Positions 49,580 to 58,639 of a DNA stretch of 62,375 bases are shown here, piece after piece. Under the pieces are notes generated by a model. It saw only the letters and a list, made by a program, of their open reading frames with translations. It ran no database searches and was not told where the DNA came from. Origin of the DNA: a virus. The stretch covers positions 1 through 62,375 of IMG/VR virus record IMGVR_UViG_3300023079_000004; one strand, 5' to 3'. Each line of letters opens with the position of its first letter. Positions within the stretch are counted from its first letter, which is position 1. A program made the translations under genes and the position numbers.

Positions 49580-50436
49580 TGTTCGGTAGACCGAGGAACG
49601 TCTACATTCTCGGGGCTGGCCCGGCTGCCCTGCTGGCTGCGCATGCGGTGCGCGAGGTGCACCCCCGGGCAAAGGTTATTCTCTTCAGCATGCCGGACCA
49701 CGCGCTCGGTCGGGCCAAGAAGAGCGAGCTGCACGGCTGCCAGTATCTCCACCAGTACATCCCGGACCTCGGCCTCCCGCAGGAGGGGGCGACGGTGCGG
49801 TACGAGGTGCTCGGGCCGTACGAGGGGTACCGCGAGAAGGTGTACGGGCAGAACTGGACGGGCAACACGAGCGTCGACGAGTACGGCCCGGAGCAGACGC
49901 ACGAGGCGTGGGACCTCCGGCAGGCGTACGAGGTCCTCTGGGCCACCTTCGAGCCGTTCGTCTTCCCCACGTTGGTGAACTCGGCGGTGCTCCGCCCGCT
50001 GCTCGACGACCGCAACGGCATCGTCTTCAGCACTGTCCCGCAGCGCAGCCTCTGCATCAACCCGGACCACGAGTTCAAGACGCAGGACGTGTGGGCGATG
50101 GGCAGCAAGGTTCATCTGAAGGTTGACCCTTCTCATGGTGCTGGACCGGGGTTCACGCCGAGTGGCATGCCCTACCGGGCACCCGACATGACGGTGCAGT
50201 GCAACGGCAACCGCGACACCGCGTGGTACCGCGCGGCTACCGTGTTCGGCCACAGCACGCTCGAGTGGCCGCTGGCTAAGAAGCCGCCGGTACCCGGGGT
50301 CGCGGCCGTCAAGAAGCCGCTGAGCACCGATTGTGACTGCTGGCCGGGCATGGTGCGCCTCGGCCGGTACGGCACGTGGAAGAAGGGTGTGCTGGTGCAC
50401 ACCGCGTACAACGAGGTTGCGGAGAAGTTGCGATGA
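49579..50436 (+). CDS. FAD/NAD-binding flavoprotein-like protein
   Basis: The N terminus has a Rossmann dinucleotide-binding motif (YILGAGPAALLAAHAVRE, GxGxxA). The rest (FSTVPQRSLCI, TDCDCWPGMVRLGRYGTWKK) resembles amine-oxidase or FAD-dependent proteins in shape, but no catalytic family is clear. Lying among nucleotide and DNA metabolism genes, it may modify a base or nucleotide. ATG overlaps the helicase stop. Confidence 0.65.
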   Translation: MFGRPRNVYILGAGPAALLAAHAVREVHPRAKVILFSMPDHALGRAKKSELHGCQYLHQYIPDLGLPQEGATVRYEVLGPYEGYREKVYGQNWTGNTSVDEYGPEQTHEAWDLRQAYEVLWATFEPFVFPTLVNSAVLRPLLDDRNGIVFSTVPQRSLCINPDHEFKTQDVWAMGSKVHLKVDPSHGAGPGFTPSGMPYRAPDMTVQCNGNRDTAWYRAATVFGHSTLEWPLAKKPPVPGVAAVKKPLSTDCDCWPGMVRLGRYGTWKKGVLVHTAYNEVAEKLR

Positions 50437-50702
50437 AGAGTCGGTGGGAGCAGGCGAGCCGCGTCGAGCGCATCCCGGAGCAGGAGAAGAACACCCACGA
50501 CGCCGGGCCGTTCACTGGCACTCCCGGTACGCCGGGGGCGCTGGCATGCTGCATGCCGGTGGTCCTTGCGTGGTTCCTCCCGGGGCACGCCGGGCTGCGT
50601 CTGGTGGGTGTGCGGCACATCGGTCCGGGGTGCCGAGGGAGGGTCGAGCGCATCGACGTCGGCTACTGGCTGACGCGCGGGCGGTGGAGGAAGCCGCGAT
50701 GA
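50433..50702 (+). CDS. Hypothetical protein, 89 aa
   Basis: ATG overlaps the flavoprotein stop. It has a central hydrophobic segment with a Cys pair (LACCMPVVLAWFLPG), perhaps a membrane hairpin, and a basic C terminus. No family recognised. Confidence 0.55.
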   Translation: MKSRWEQASRVERIPEQEKNTHDAGPFTGTPGTPGALACCMPVVLAWFLPGHAGLRLVGVRHIGPGCRGRVERIDVGYWLTRGRWRKPR

Positions 50703-51358
50703 GGCCGGTGATTGCCCTCGACGTCGATGGCACCCTGGTGGACTACCACGCGCACTTCACCGAGTTCGCCGTGCAGTACTTCGACTTGGACATGGAGCAC
50801 TTCGCCTTCGAGAAGTACGACGCTCGGATGCCCTTCTACAAGTTTCTCGGCATCAGCAAGGAGAAGTACCGCCAGTGCAAGATGGCGTACCGGCGCGGGG
50901 AGCTGAAGCGTTCGGTACCGCTTCTTCCTCAGCCATACCCCGACGCCCCCACCCTCACGAAGCAGCTCCGGCTCTGGGGCGTTGACATCTGGCTCTGCAC
51001 GACGCGGCCGTACCTTGCGTACGACGCCATCGACAGCGCCACTCGGCACAATCTGAAACGACATGGAATCTCCTACCAGGGCATTATCTGGGGCGAACGC
51101 AAGTACCATGAACTGGTACGCACGGTGGGCCGCGAGCGCATCGTGGGTGTGTTGGACGACCTTCCCGCCATGTGTGATCAGGCAGTGCGGCTCAGAATGC
51201 GTACAGCGCTGGCGGTCAGGCCGCACAACGAAATGCAGATGCTCGGCTATCAGGGTCCGGGAACTTTCCCCGGCAACTTGCCGTGGGAAGCGGCAAGAAC
51301 GCACGACGACACGCTGGCGCTGTTCAGGCGCTGGCTCACAGACTGGAGAGGCAAGTGA
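50699..51358 (+). CDS. HAD-superfamily phosphatase
   Basis: Motif I VIALDVDGTLVDYHA at the N terminus has the nucleophile Asp (10) and the DxDGT loop. Motif II is the Thr in LCTTRPY (about 101), and GVLDDLP (about 150) is motif IV. HAD proteins of this size are often 5'-nucleotidases, which would fit the neighbouring dNTP genes. The substrate is not known. Confidence 0.75.
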   Translation: MRPVIALDVDGTLVDYHAHFTEFAVQYFDLDMEHFAFEKYDARMPFYKFLGISKEKYRQCKMAYRRGELKRSVPLLPQPYPDAPTLTKQLRLWGVDIWLCTTRPYLAYDAIDSATRHNLKRHGISYQGIIWGERKYHELVRTVGRERIVGVLDDLPAMCDQAVRLRMRTALAVRPHNEMQMLGYQGPGTFPGNLPWEAARTHDDTLALFRRWLTDWRGK

Positions 51359-51768
51359 CCATCGACGTCGCGCCCGTAACCTTTCGGGCGTTCGTGTTGC
51401 AGCGGGGACAGCGCACCGACACCATTCAGGGGCGTCAGTACCGGGTCAGCACCGACCACAAAGGGCGGACGGTCATCGGTCCGGCCCGACACCGCAAGAT
51501 GAGCTCGGAGCCGAAGGCCCGGGAGGTAGACCCGGCAGCCGTCACGGCCGCGTTCAGCCGGATCAGGACGCCCTGGCCCGCCCCTCCTCCGCAGAAGCCC
51601 AGCCGCTGGCAGCGCGTCAAGGACCGGGTGGCGGCTGCGTGGGATCTTTTCACCGACCCGGACTGGCACCGACTCGTGCAGCACGTGGCGGTGGACGTCC
51701 TCGTCTGGGCGCTGGCCATCGGCGTCGTGGGCCTGGTGTCCCGAGCGCTGTACTGGGCGTGGTCGTGA
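51355..51768 (+). CDS. Hypothetical protein with C-terminal membrane helix, 137 aa
   Basis: GTG overlaps the HAD stop. A basic soluble N-terminal domain, a Pro-rich linker with a polypyrimidine motif (51571-51594) and a C-terminal transmembrane helix (VLVWALAIGVVGLVSRALYW). Likely tail-anchored. Function unknown. Confidence 0.6.
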   Translation: MTIDVAPVTFRAFVLQRGQRTDTIQGRQYRVSTDHKGRTVIGPARHRKMSSEPKAREVDPAAVTAAFSRIRTPWPAPPPQKPSRWQRVKDRVAAAWDLFTDPDWHRLVQHVAVDVLVWALAIGVVGLVSRALYWAWS

Positions 51769-52271
51769 TGTTGAGCCATGTCTTTCGTACGAGGCCCGGA
51801 GACGGCAACGAGAGCGGGTGCTCGTACACCGAGCTCATGATGCTGTGCGGGAAGGCTCCCGAGGACCCCATCCACGGCAGAAAGATCGAGGTTCTCGGGG
51901 AGAGGGTGAGGCCGTCGGAGGGCGGGGAAGAGCCGGTGGTCATCTACCACTCTCAGACCCCGGCGCTGGTGGCGTGGGACAGCTTCTCGGCCGAGGTGCG
52001 AGCCCTCATCGCCAAGAAGAGCGAGGGTTACGGCAACGCGTGGCAGGAGCAGGGCTACATGGGCAACCTGGCCCGCATCCTCAGCAAGACCGCGCGCTTG
52101 CGGAACATGCTCTGGCGGGAAAACCCCTGGCTCGGTACGGGTGGCGACGAGGCTAGCGAAGAGCAAGAGTCTGCGCTCGACACCCTGCACGACATGGCTG
52201 CGCTCTGCGCGTTCTTCGTCGCCAACCTTCGGATGGGCCAGAGGTGGGGTCGCCGTGGCAATGATTCCTGA
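51768..52271 (+). CDS. DUF1599/Nmad1-like nucleotide-associated protein
   Basis: The C-terminal 100 residues (SAEVRALIAKKSEGYGNAW, NLARILSKTARLRNML, ESALDTLHDMAALCAFFVAN) match the DUF1599-like pattern. That family, related to MazG-like folds, occurs with phage base-modification genes. The N-terminal 65 residues are variable. A role in nucleotide handling is inferred. Confidence 0.6.
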   Translation: MLSHVFRTRPGDGNESGCSYTELMMLCGKAPEDPIHGRKIEVLGERVRPSEGGEEPVVIYHSQTPALVAWDSFSAEVRALIAKKSEGYGNAWQEQGYMGNLARILSKTARLRNMLWRENPWLGTGGDEASEEQESALDTLHDMAALCAFFVANLRMGQRWGRRGNDS

Positions 52272-52515
52272 GGCGCACCGCCTGCATGAGAACGGGTCTC
52301 CCGAACGCATCGAGTACGTGTCCAACGAAAACGGCTCGATGCAGGTGCACTTCTGCATGAGGTGCCACCGGGTTGTGGCGGCGCAGTGCGAGCACGACAA
52401 GAACACGTGGCACGACGCGAAGGGCGACCCGATCCCCAAGGAAGAGATCCTTGGGGAAGGCGGTCGGCGGGCCGTTCGGCTGACGTGTGACCTGTGCGGG
52501 GCGGACGGCACATGA
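52255..52515 (+). CDS. Zinc-binding candidate, 86 aa
   Basis: Contains HFCMRCHRVV and a C-terminal LTCDLCGAD, two CxxC pairs forming a probable zinc ribbon. GTG 52255 has GAGGTGGGG at good spacing. ATG 52261 is an alternative. Small zinc ribbons here may bind nucleic acid. Confidence 0.6.
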   Translation: MAMIPEAHRLHENGSPERIEYVSNENGSMQVHFCMRCHRVVAAQCEHDKNTWHDAKGDPIPKEEILGEGGRRAVRLTCDLCGADGT

Positions 52516-53153
52516 GCCCCTCCCTAGCAACCGAAGTGGGTCGACGTACGCTGCTGAACCGGCTGTACGCCGAGTACGCCGACGACCCCGCCTTCGCGCA
52601 CATGCTCCCGCACACCAACGGCGTCGTGCCCGGTGACGGCCCCACACGCCCTCGGCTGGTGTTCGTGGGCGAAGCACCGGGTAGCCACGAGGACAAGCAG
52701 CGCAAGCCGTTCGTCGGTGCCAGCGGTCGGTTCCTCGACAAGCTCCTGGCCTCCGTCAAGCTCTCCCGGGAGGAGATCTTCATCACCAACACGGTGAAGA
52801 TTCGCCCGGTGGTCCTGCGCGGGAAGGTGGGGTCGGGCAATCGACCCCCGACCGAGGAGGAGAAGCTGGCGAGCATCCCGTACTTGCGCCGAGAGATGCG
52901 CCTTCTGGGGTACCCGCCTATCGTCGTACTCGGCAAGCACGCCAAGGGTGCCATGGCCCGGCTCCCGGAGCGGGGTTACGATCTCGGAGACCCGGCGCTC
53001 GCCATGAAGCTGGGCGAGTGGAACACGGTGCTCGGGGTACCGATGCTGCCGCTGCATCACCCGGCATACGGCATCTACCAGCAGGCCAACCAACCCATGA
53101 TGTTCGACATGTTCAAGAAGGTCCTCGAAGCCCCGGGAGGGCGGTTGCGATGA
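52512..53153 (+). CDS. Uracil-DNA glycosylase superfamily protein (family 4-like), cysteine-free
   Basis: The 213-residue protein has LVFVGEAPGSHEDKQRKPFV (motif A-like, GEAPG), GASGRFLDKLL, ITNTVKIRP and motif B LHHPAYG. These are diagnostic of UDG family 4/5-like enzymes, which remove uracil from DNA. It lacks all cysteines, so it cannot hold the family's usual 4Fe-4S cluster. Next to a dCTP deaminase it may guard against the dUTP that enzyme helps make. Confidence 0.8.
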   Translation: MSPSLATEVGRRTLLNRLYAEYADDPAFAHMLPHTNGVVPGDGPTRPRLVFVGEAPGSHEDKQRKPFVGASGRFLDKLLASVKLSREEIFITNTVKIRPVVLRGKVGSGNRPPTEEEKLASIPYLRREMRLLGYPPIVVLGKHAKGAMARLPERGYDLGDPALAMKLGEWNTVLGVPMLPLHHPAYGIYQQANQPMMFDMFKKVLEAPGGRLR

Positions 53154-53647
53154 AGCTCAGCGACGGAACGCTGCGCAAGCTGGTCGAGCGGGGAGACATC
53201 GAGTTCGTGCCGGGGTTGACCGACCAGCAATGGCAACCCTGCTCCGTGGACCTACGCCTCGGTACGAGCTTCCAGTCGCCCGGCAAGCCTCGGCTCATCA
53301 CCAGCTCCTACAAACTGCACCCCGGGGAGTTCGTGCTGGGGTGTACCCAGGAGCGGGTACGCCTCGGACGGGCATTCATGGGGCAGGTGGAGGGCCGGAG
53401 TACCTGGGCGCGACGCGGTCTTCAGGTGCATGCCGCCGGGCTGGTAGACCCCGGCTTCGACGGGGAGCTGACGCTGGAGTTGGTGAATCTGGGCTCCTTC
53501 CCCCTCGCCCTCTCCGCAGGAGAGCGCATCTGCCAGATGACCATCGAGCGGCTGGACTGGCCTGCGGTCCGTCCGTATGGTCACGCGGCTCTCGGCTCGA
53601 AGTACCAGCACCAGATCGGCGCTACGTCCGCCTCCGAGCACGAGTAG
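53150..53647 (+). CDS. dCTP deaminase / dUTPase family
   Basis: The 165-residue protein shows the Dcd fold motifs. GQVEGRSTWARRGLQVHAAG is followed by VDPGFDGELTLELVN, with the catalytic Glu in DGELTLE, and GERICQMTIERL. It converts dCTP to dUTP or dUMP, feeding the phage-encoded ThyX at 59125. ATG overlaps the UDG stop. A polypyrimidine motif is at 53494-53520. Confidence 0.85.
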   Translation: MKLSDGTLRKLVERGDIEFVPGLTDQQWQPCSVDLRLGTSFQSPGKPRLITSSYKLHPGEFVLGCTQERVRLGRAFMGQVEGRSTWARRGLQVHAAGLVDPGFDGELTLELVNLGSFPLALSAGERICQMTIERLDWPAVRPYGHAALGSKYQHQIGATSASEHE

Positions 53648-53652
53648 GGGAC

Positions 53653-53850
53653 ATGCCTCTCATTGCCAGGAAGAAGATGCTGGCACTTCTCCCGCCGTGC
53701 ACCTGTGGGCGTGGGGCTTATCCGCCCGACGATGAGTTCGGCCGCACGTGGTGGTATGCCCTGTCGAGCTCGTGTGCTCGATGCTGGCCGGAGGCAGACT
53801 ACTGGCTGCGCATCGGCGTACTGATCCGGGAGGGCACCCTGTGGCTCTGA
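53653..53850 (+). CDS. Small Cys-containing protein, 65 aa
   Basis: CTCGRGAY and CARCWPEADYW form two CxxC-like pairs, probably a zinc finger. AGTAGGGGAC precedes the ATG and the gene overlaps the polymerase start. Possible replisome accessory. Function unknown. Confidence 0.55.
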   Translation: MPLIARKKMLALLPPCTCGRGAYPPDDEFGRTWWYALSSSCARCWPEADYWLRIGVLIREGTLWL

Positions 53851-56800
53851 CGCACGTGAATCTGCACGGGCACACGACCTTCAGCCCGGGGGACGGGTAC
53901 GCCATGCCGGACGCCCACGTGAAGGCGGCGGCCGAGCTGGGGCAACCGGCTATCGCCTTCACCGAGCATGGGAACGTGAGCAGCCACGTGAAGGGTGAGC
54001 GTGCTGCCGATGCGGCTGGGATGAAGTTCATCCCCGGGTGCGAACTGTACTGCGACACCGGTGATGCACGTGGCCAGACCAAGCATCATCTCACGGTGCT
54101 GGCCGCCAGTCCGCGCGGACTGGGCAATCTGTACTCGGTGGTCACGAAGAGCTGGGACAACTTCCACTTCAAGCCGACGGCAACCGGAGAGATGCTGGCC
54201 GACCACCACGAGGATCTCATCGTGCTTTCCGGGTGTCTGGGTGGGCGGTTGGCCACAGCGGTCATGGGAGGGAAGGGTGAAGAGGACAAGGTTCAGGCGG
54301 ACTTACGGGCGGGTGCGCGCGTCGCTGCACAGTTCCGCGAGGTGTTCGGTGACCGATACTATCTGGAGGTGCAGGCGCACCCACTCCTCGATCGTCAGCG
54401 AGCGTATAACCGCGCAGTTGCGCGCATCGGGCAGCGACTGGGAATACCTCTGGTCGCAACGGGTGATGTGCATTACCCGACGGAGCGGGACCAGGACATC
54501 TACCCAATTCTGCACGCCATCGATCGAGGCGGCTCCCGCAACACGGTCGAGGCGCAGTCGCAGAGCTGGGAGTACGGGCTGGTCCTGGCGCACCAGAGCA
54601 GTGACACCATGTATCGGGGACTCCTGGACACCGGCCTCACTCGTCGGGAGGCACGAGGGGCTCTGTCCCGAACGCTGGAGATAGCCGACCGGGTAGACGT
54701 CCGGCTCCCCAAGCTGAAGGACCTCGAGTACCCCGACGAGCGCCCGAGCGCCGACGTCATGATGGAGTGGCTGCGGCGTGGCTGGCGGTATCGCGGGCTG
54801 CACACGCTGAACCGGGAGGACCGGCGTCGGTACCTGGACCGTCTGCGGTACGAGACGAAGCTCATCGTGGACAAGGGTTTCGTGGACTACTTCCTCGTCA
54901 TCGCCGACATGGTGGTCTATAGCAAGACGAACGGGATCCCGGTGGGTCCGGCGCGTGGTTCGGCGGCGGCGAGCCTCGTGTGCTGGCTGTTGCGCATCAC
55001 CGAAGTCAACCCGATGCTGTTCCCCAACCTCATCTTCGAAAGGTTCATCGACATCAACCGGCACGACCTGCCGGACGTGGACCTGGACTTCGACGACGAG
55101 CTGCGCTACAAGGTGCGCGAGTACCTCGTGGAGAAGTACGGCGCGGAGCGGGTGGGCAACATCGGAACCTTCACGATGTACCGGGGCAAGAACAGTCTCG
55201 AAGAAGTGGCGAAGGTGTTCCGCATCCCGCTCTCTGCGGTGGAGGAAGTGAAGGGCGGGTTGCTGGAGCGCTCGTCCGGCGACCTCCGGTACGGCCAGAC
55301 CATCGAGGACAGCCGCGCGCTCTTCCCTAAGGTCGATGCGGTGTTCAAGCGGTACCCGGACCTTCGGCACGCGCAACGCCTCGAGGGCAACCTGAAAGGC
55401 TTCAGCGTGCACGCGGCGGGGCTGGTCGTGGCCAACGGTGCCCTGACCGAGGCCCTGGCGGTATACGTGCGATACAAGCCGGACAAGAAAAAGCCGCGCG
55501 GTGAGAAAATCGGCGAGGCCCTGAGCATCGACAAGTACGACGCCGAGTACCTGAACGTGCTCAAGATCGATGCGCTGGGCTTGAAGACGATGGGCCTCAT
55601 TCGCCGAGCTCTCGAGATGATCGGCATGAGCCTGGAAGAGCTGTATGCGGTACCGCTGGACGATGAGAAGGTGTACGAGGCTTTTCGCGCCAACCGTGTC
55701 ATCGGCGTCTTTCAGTTCGACGGCCGCGCGATGCGTAGCGTCAACCGGGAGGTCAAGCCTGATACCTTCGCGGAGATATGTGACATCAACGCGCTGGCCC
55801 GCCCCGGTCCGCTGCACTCTGGCGCTGCGGCTGAGTACATCATGGCGAAGCACGGCAAGAAGCCCGTCGAGAAGCTTCACCCGGTAGTCTCGGAGATCAC
55901 GGCGCACACCAACGGCCAGATCGTGTACCAGGAGCAGATCCTCCGGGTGGTCCGGGAGCTCGGCGGCTTCACGTGGGAAGAGGCCGCGCACGTTCGGAAG
56001 CTGATCAGCAAGAAGCAGGGCGAGCAGGCGTTCAACCGGTTGCAGAAGCTCTTCATGGAGGGTTCGGCGGCCCGCGGGGTGCGGGAAGCTGTGGCCGCGA
56101 AGGTGTGGAAGCAGCTCGTGACGGCAGGCGCGTACGCCTTCAACGCGGCGCACTGCGTCAGCTATGGGATGCTGGCCTACTGGACGATGTGGCTCAAGGT
56201 GAACCACCCGCTGGCCTTCTACTGCGCGGCACTCATCAAGTACAAGGGGGACAAGAAGAACGACAAGACGCTGGACATCCTGAAGGAGGCCACCGCCGCC
56301 GGGATCAAGATCGTGCCGCCGGACCCGGAGCTGAGCGACTTGTCCTGGCGGGTGTGCGCTGATGCTCTCGTGGCTGGCTTCACCCAGGTCCGGGGCATCG
56401 GCGAGAGCACTGCCCGCGCGATGCTAGCGTACCGCGAGGCGTTGCCGCCCAACACGGTGGGGAGCTGGGACACCTACCTCAATGTCAAGGGTATCGGACC
56501 CAAGACGATGGAGACCGTGAAGGCGTTCTGCGCGGAGCGGGATCCCTTTGGCATCAACGTGTTGCGGGAGCGGCTCGACAAGATGCGTTGGTGGCTCGGC
56601 GAGAACGGCGAGCGGTACGGCCTCCCCTACCCCTCCTCTCGCAGCGAGGACGTGCCCTACGAAGCCATTCGTGGCGAGCACACATGGGTGGGGAAGGTGG
56701 TGCACCGCAACCTGAAGGACATCTACGAGCTGCATCGCTCGCGGACTGGCGAGGAGCTTGACCCGAAGAAGGTCAAGGAGCCGCAGTACGTCAACTACGT

Positions 56801-56999
56801 CGTCATCACCGGGGAAGACGAGACGGGGCCGCTGGTCATCACGGTCCACCGGTACGGTGGTCTGTACGAGAAGTACAAGGAGGACATCTGGGACATCGAC
56901 CCGGACCGGGATCTGTTGCTGGTCCGGGGATACAAGCGCACGGAGTACCGTCGCGCCCTGTATGCCACCGAGCTACACGTCTTGACCGTGGAGGAATGA
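53841..56999 (+). CDS. DNA polymerase III alpha-like (DnaE-type) polymerase
   Basis: The 1052-residue protein has an N-terminal PHP domain (HVNLHGHTTFSPGDGY, AFTEHGN, GCELYC). A family C polymerase core follows: GPARGSAAASLVCW, catalytic PDVDLDFDDE (about 409), GVFQFDGRAMR, ARPGPLHSGAA and AYAFNAAHCVSYG. A tandem helix-hairpin-helix (GIGESTARAMLAYREA, NVKGIGPKTMETV) and an OB-like end complete it. It is the phage replicase, slightly shorter than bacterial DnaE. GTG start overlaps the previous gene. Confidence 0.92.
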   Translation: MALTHVNLHGHTTFSPGDGYAMPDAHVKAAAELGQPAIAFTEHGNVSSHVKGERAADAAGMKFIPGCELYCDTGDARGQTKHHLTVLAASPRGLGNLYSVVTKSWDNFHFKPTATGEMLADHHEDLIVLSGCLGGRLATAVMGGKGEEDKVQADLRAGARVAAQFREVFGDRYYLEVQAHPLLDRQRAYNRAVARIGQRLGIPLVATGDVHYPTERDQDIYPILHAIDRGGSRNTVEAQSQSWEYGLVLAHQSSDTMYRGLLDTGLTRREARGALSRTLEIADRVDVRLPKLKDLEYPDERPSADVMMEWLRRGWRYRGLHTLNREDRRRYLDRLRYETKLIVDKGFVDYFLVIADMVVYSKTNGIPVGPARGSAAASLVCWLLRITEVNPMLFPNLIFERFIDINRHDLPDVDLDFDDELRYKVREYLVEKYGAERVGNIGTFTMYRGKNSLEEVAKVFRIPLSAVEEVKGGLLERSSGDLRYGQTIEDSRALFPKVDAVFKRYPDLRHAQRLEGNLKGFSVHAAGLVVANGALTEALAVYVRYKPDKKKPRGEKIGEALSIDKYDAEYLNVLKIDALGLKTMGLIRRALEMIGMSLEELYAVPLDDEKVYEAFRANRVIGVFQFDGRAMRSVNREVKPDTFAEICDINALARPGPLHSGAAAEYIMAKHGKKPVEKLHPVVSEITAHTNGQIVYQEQILRVVRELGGFTWEEAAHVRKLISKKQGEQAFNRLQKLFMEGSAARGVREAVAAKVWKQLVTAGAYAFNAAHCVSYGMLAYWTMWLKVNHPLAFYCAALIKYKGDKKNDKTLDILKEATAAGIKIVPPDPELSDLSWRVCADALVAGFTQVRGIGESTARAMLAYREALPPNTVGSWDTYLNVKGIGPKTMETVKAFCAERDPFGINVLRERLDKMRWWLGENGERYGLPYPSSRSEDVPYEAIRGEHTWVGKVVHRNLKDIYELHRSRTGEELDPKKVKEPQYVNYVVITGEDETGPLVITVHRYGGLYEKYKEDIWDIDPDRDLLLVRGYKRTEYRRALYATELHVLTVEE

Positions 57000-57736
57000 T
57001 GAACCTGTACGACCAGAACCCGAACGTGCCGCAGGAGACGAGCCCGCTGTGGTTCGACCTTTCGGCCACCATGTACGACAACCTCAAGACCCTCGACCGC
57101 TGGATGGCCTACTACAGCGGCCGGTTGCCGCGTGGCATCGTCATCGACGAGGCCAGCATCCTGACCCGTACCGAGACCAACATGCAGAACGCCGCCGCGT
57201 ATCTGCGAGAGGCGGGGTGGGAGGAGTTCAACACCGCGACGGACCTCGTCTTCACCAATCCGTTCGGCACCCGGTACACCGTGGAGTACCGCTTCTTCAG
57301 CAACCCCCACGTCTTCTTCCGGCTGGAGTTGATGCGCCTGACGGGGGGCTTCAGTCCGTTGCACCGAGCCTTGCTCGAAGCTCCCCGCTTGAACTCCATG
57401 AGCTGGCCGGTGCCGCACCTGAGCTTCAAGCCGCAGCGCCGTGCACTGGGTGGTCTCCTTCCCGGCGAGAAGGAGAGGCCGCACCGGATGCAGACGTGGC
57501 GCGGTGCGTACGGTGAAGCGGTGCAGTATCTCCGGGACAACGCCTGCATTCACGCGCAGAGCTGCCAGAGCACCTACGGCCAGTTCGGGTACTTCCTCGG
57601 CAACGACGCCGCCCGGCAGGTCTACATCAAGCCGCGCATCAACTTGCGGGACGGCGAGGTCATGCACAGCATGTGCACCGTCGACAATAACGATGGGTGC
57701 CTCGTCGACCACAGCGTCACCCGGAGGCCCGTGTGA
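56999..57736 (+). CDS. Hypothetical protein, 245 aa
   Basis: ATG overlaps the polymerase stop with GGAGG upstream. The protein is soluble alpha/beta with FFSNPHVFFRLELMRLTGG and a C-terminal Cys-bearing part (CIHAQSCQSTYGQFGYF). I recognise no family. It is placed between the polymerase and an SDR enzyme. Confidence 0.65.
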   Translation: MNLYDQNPNVPQETSPLWFDLSATMYDNLKTLDRWMAYYSGRLPRGIVIDEASILTRTETNMQNAAAYLREAGWEEFNTATDLVFTNPFGTRYTVEYRFFSNPHVFFRLELMRLTGGFSPLHRALLEAPRLNSMSWPVPHLSFKPQRRALGGLLPGEKERPHRMQTWRGAYGEAVQYLRDNACIHAQSCQSTYGQFGYFLGNDAARQVYIKPRINLRDGEVMHSMCTVDNNDGCLVDHSVTRRPV

Positions 57737-58410
57737 AGAAGCGGGTGCTGGTCGTGGGGGCACGGCCGAACAGTCTCGGAGAAGCAGTTGCGAACGTGGC
57801 CAGTCGGCGGGGCTATCAGGTGGTCACGGCCGGTATCTCCGGCGAGGATGTCCGCCTGAACCTGCTCTCGAGCGTGACGGAGATCGAGGTGCTGCGCGGC
57901 ATCCTCCAGGGCATCGATCCGCACCACGTCGTGTGCACCGTCGGCATCAATCAGCCGGAGGCACACGAGGACGCGGACGTGAGCTGGTGGATGCGTGCGC
58001 ACTTCGAGGCGAACGTCATCGCGCCGCTCCGCCTGTTGGACGCGTGGATGCCGGTGGCTAGCATGGGGCACTACGTGGCCGTGAGCAGCAACAGCGCGCG
58101 CATCCCGCGCACCCGGAGCATGGCGTACTGCGCGTCGAAGGCGGCCCTGAGCATGGCGTTGCGGGTGCGAGCCCGGGAGCTCGGGGGTGCGCCGGTGGTG
58201 TACGGCTACGAGCCCGGCCTGCTGCTCGGTACTCCGATGACAGAGAAGACGGCCGCTGGCTTCACGGGACCGCTGACGCGCATGAAGGTGCCGGAGCTGG
58301 CGCGCGGTATCGTCGTCGACGATCTCGCTGAGCTGATGGTCCAGAACCTCGGGCACTCGGGCCTCGCCCTCAACGGCACCCTGATTCCCTACGACGCCGA
58401 TGAGCTGTAA
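57733..58410 (+). CDS. Short-chain dehydrogenase/reductase
   Basis: The 225-residue Rossmann protein has VLVVGARPNSLGEAVA (cofactor loop), NVIAPLRLLDAW, YVAVSSNSARIP (catalytic Ser) and MAYCASKAALSMAL, the SDR Tyr-x-x-x-Lys. It should oxidise or reduce an alcohol or ketone with NAD(P). The substrate is unknown, and a nucleotide or cofactor is suggested by the neighbours. GTG overlaps the previous stop. Confidence 0.8.
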   Translation: MKKRVLVVGARPNSLGEAVANVASRRGYQVVTAGISGEDVRLNLLSSVTEIEVLRGILQGIDPHHVVCTVGINQPEAHEDADVSWWMRAHFEANVIAPLRLLDAWMPVASMGHYVAVSSNSARIPRTRSMAYCASKAALSMALRVRARELGGAPVVYGYEPGLLLGTPMTEKTAAGFTGPLTRMKVPELARGIVVDDLAELMVQNLGHSGLALNGTLIPYDADEL

Positions 58411-58427
58411 CTGGAGTCGTTCGCCGG

Positions 58428-58463
58428 TTGCTTTCTGTGGTACGACCCGGTTAGATAGGGGCA
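58428..58463 (+). promoter_or_regulatory. Promoter P11, leaderless
   Basis: TTGCTT (58428-58433), an 18-bp spacer, then TAGATA (58452-58457), five bases before the ATG at 58463. It is close to the cassette promoters at 30-38 kb and lacks a Shine-Dalgarno sequence. Confidence 0.65.
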
Positions 58464-58639
58464 TGAGCAAAGAGAAGACGCACTGGCTCACCTATCTGGG
58501 GAAGCGTCGGCCGGAGACCCTGGCCGACAACCGGCAGTGGGGCGAACCGGGGACCGGGCCGTACCGGAAGCCCCAGCCGCACGCCAACCCAAAGGGCGTT
58601 CAGGGACATGCATTGGGGAGGGGTAACCGTGGGCAGTGA
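58463..58639 (+). CDS. Small basic protein, 58 aa
   Basis: A leaderless start from P11. The protein is basic and Gly/Pro-rich (MSKEKTHWLTYLGKRRPETL, then ALGRGNRGQ) and probably unstructured. No family recognised. Confidence 0.55.
   Translation: MSKEKTHWLTYLGKRRPETLADNRQWGEPGTGPYRKPQPHANPKGVQGHALGRGNRGQ

Noticed and set aside
54303-56207. 634-codon reverse-strand open frame inside the polymerase gene
   Set aside because: It is antisense to clear DnaE motifs, a high-GC artefact.
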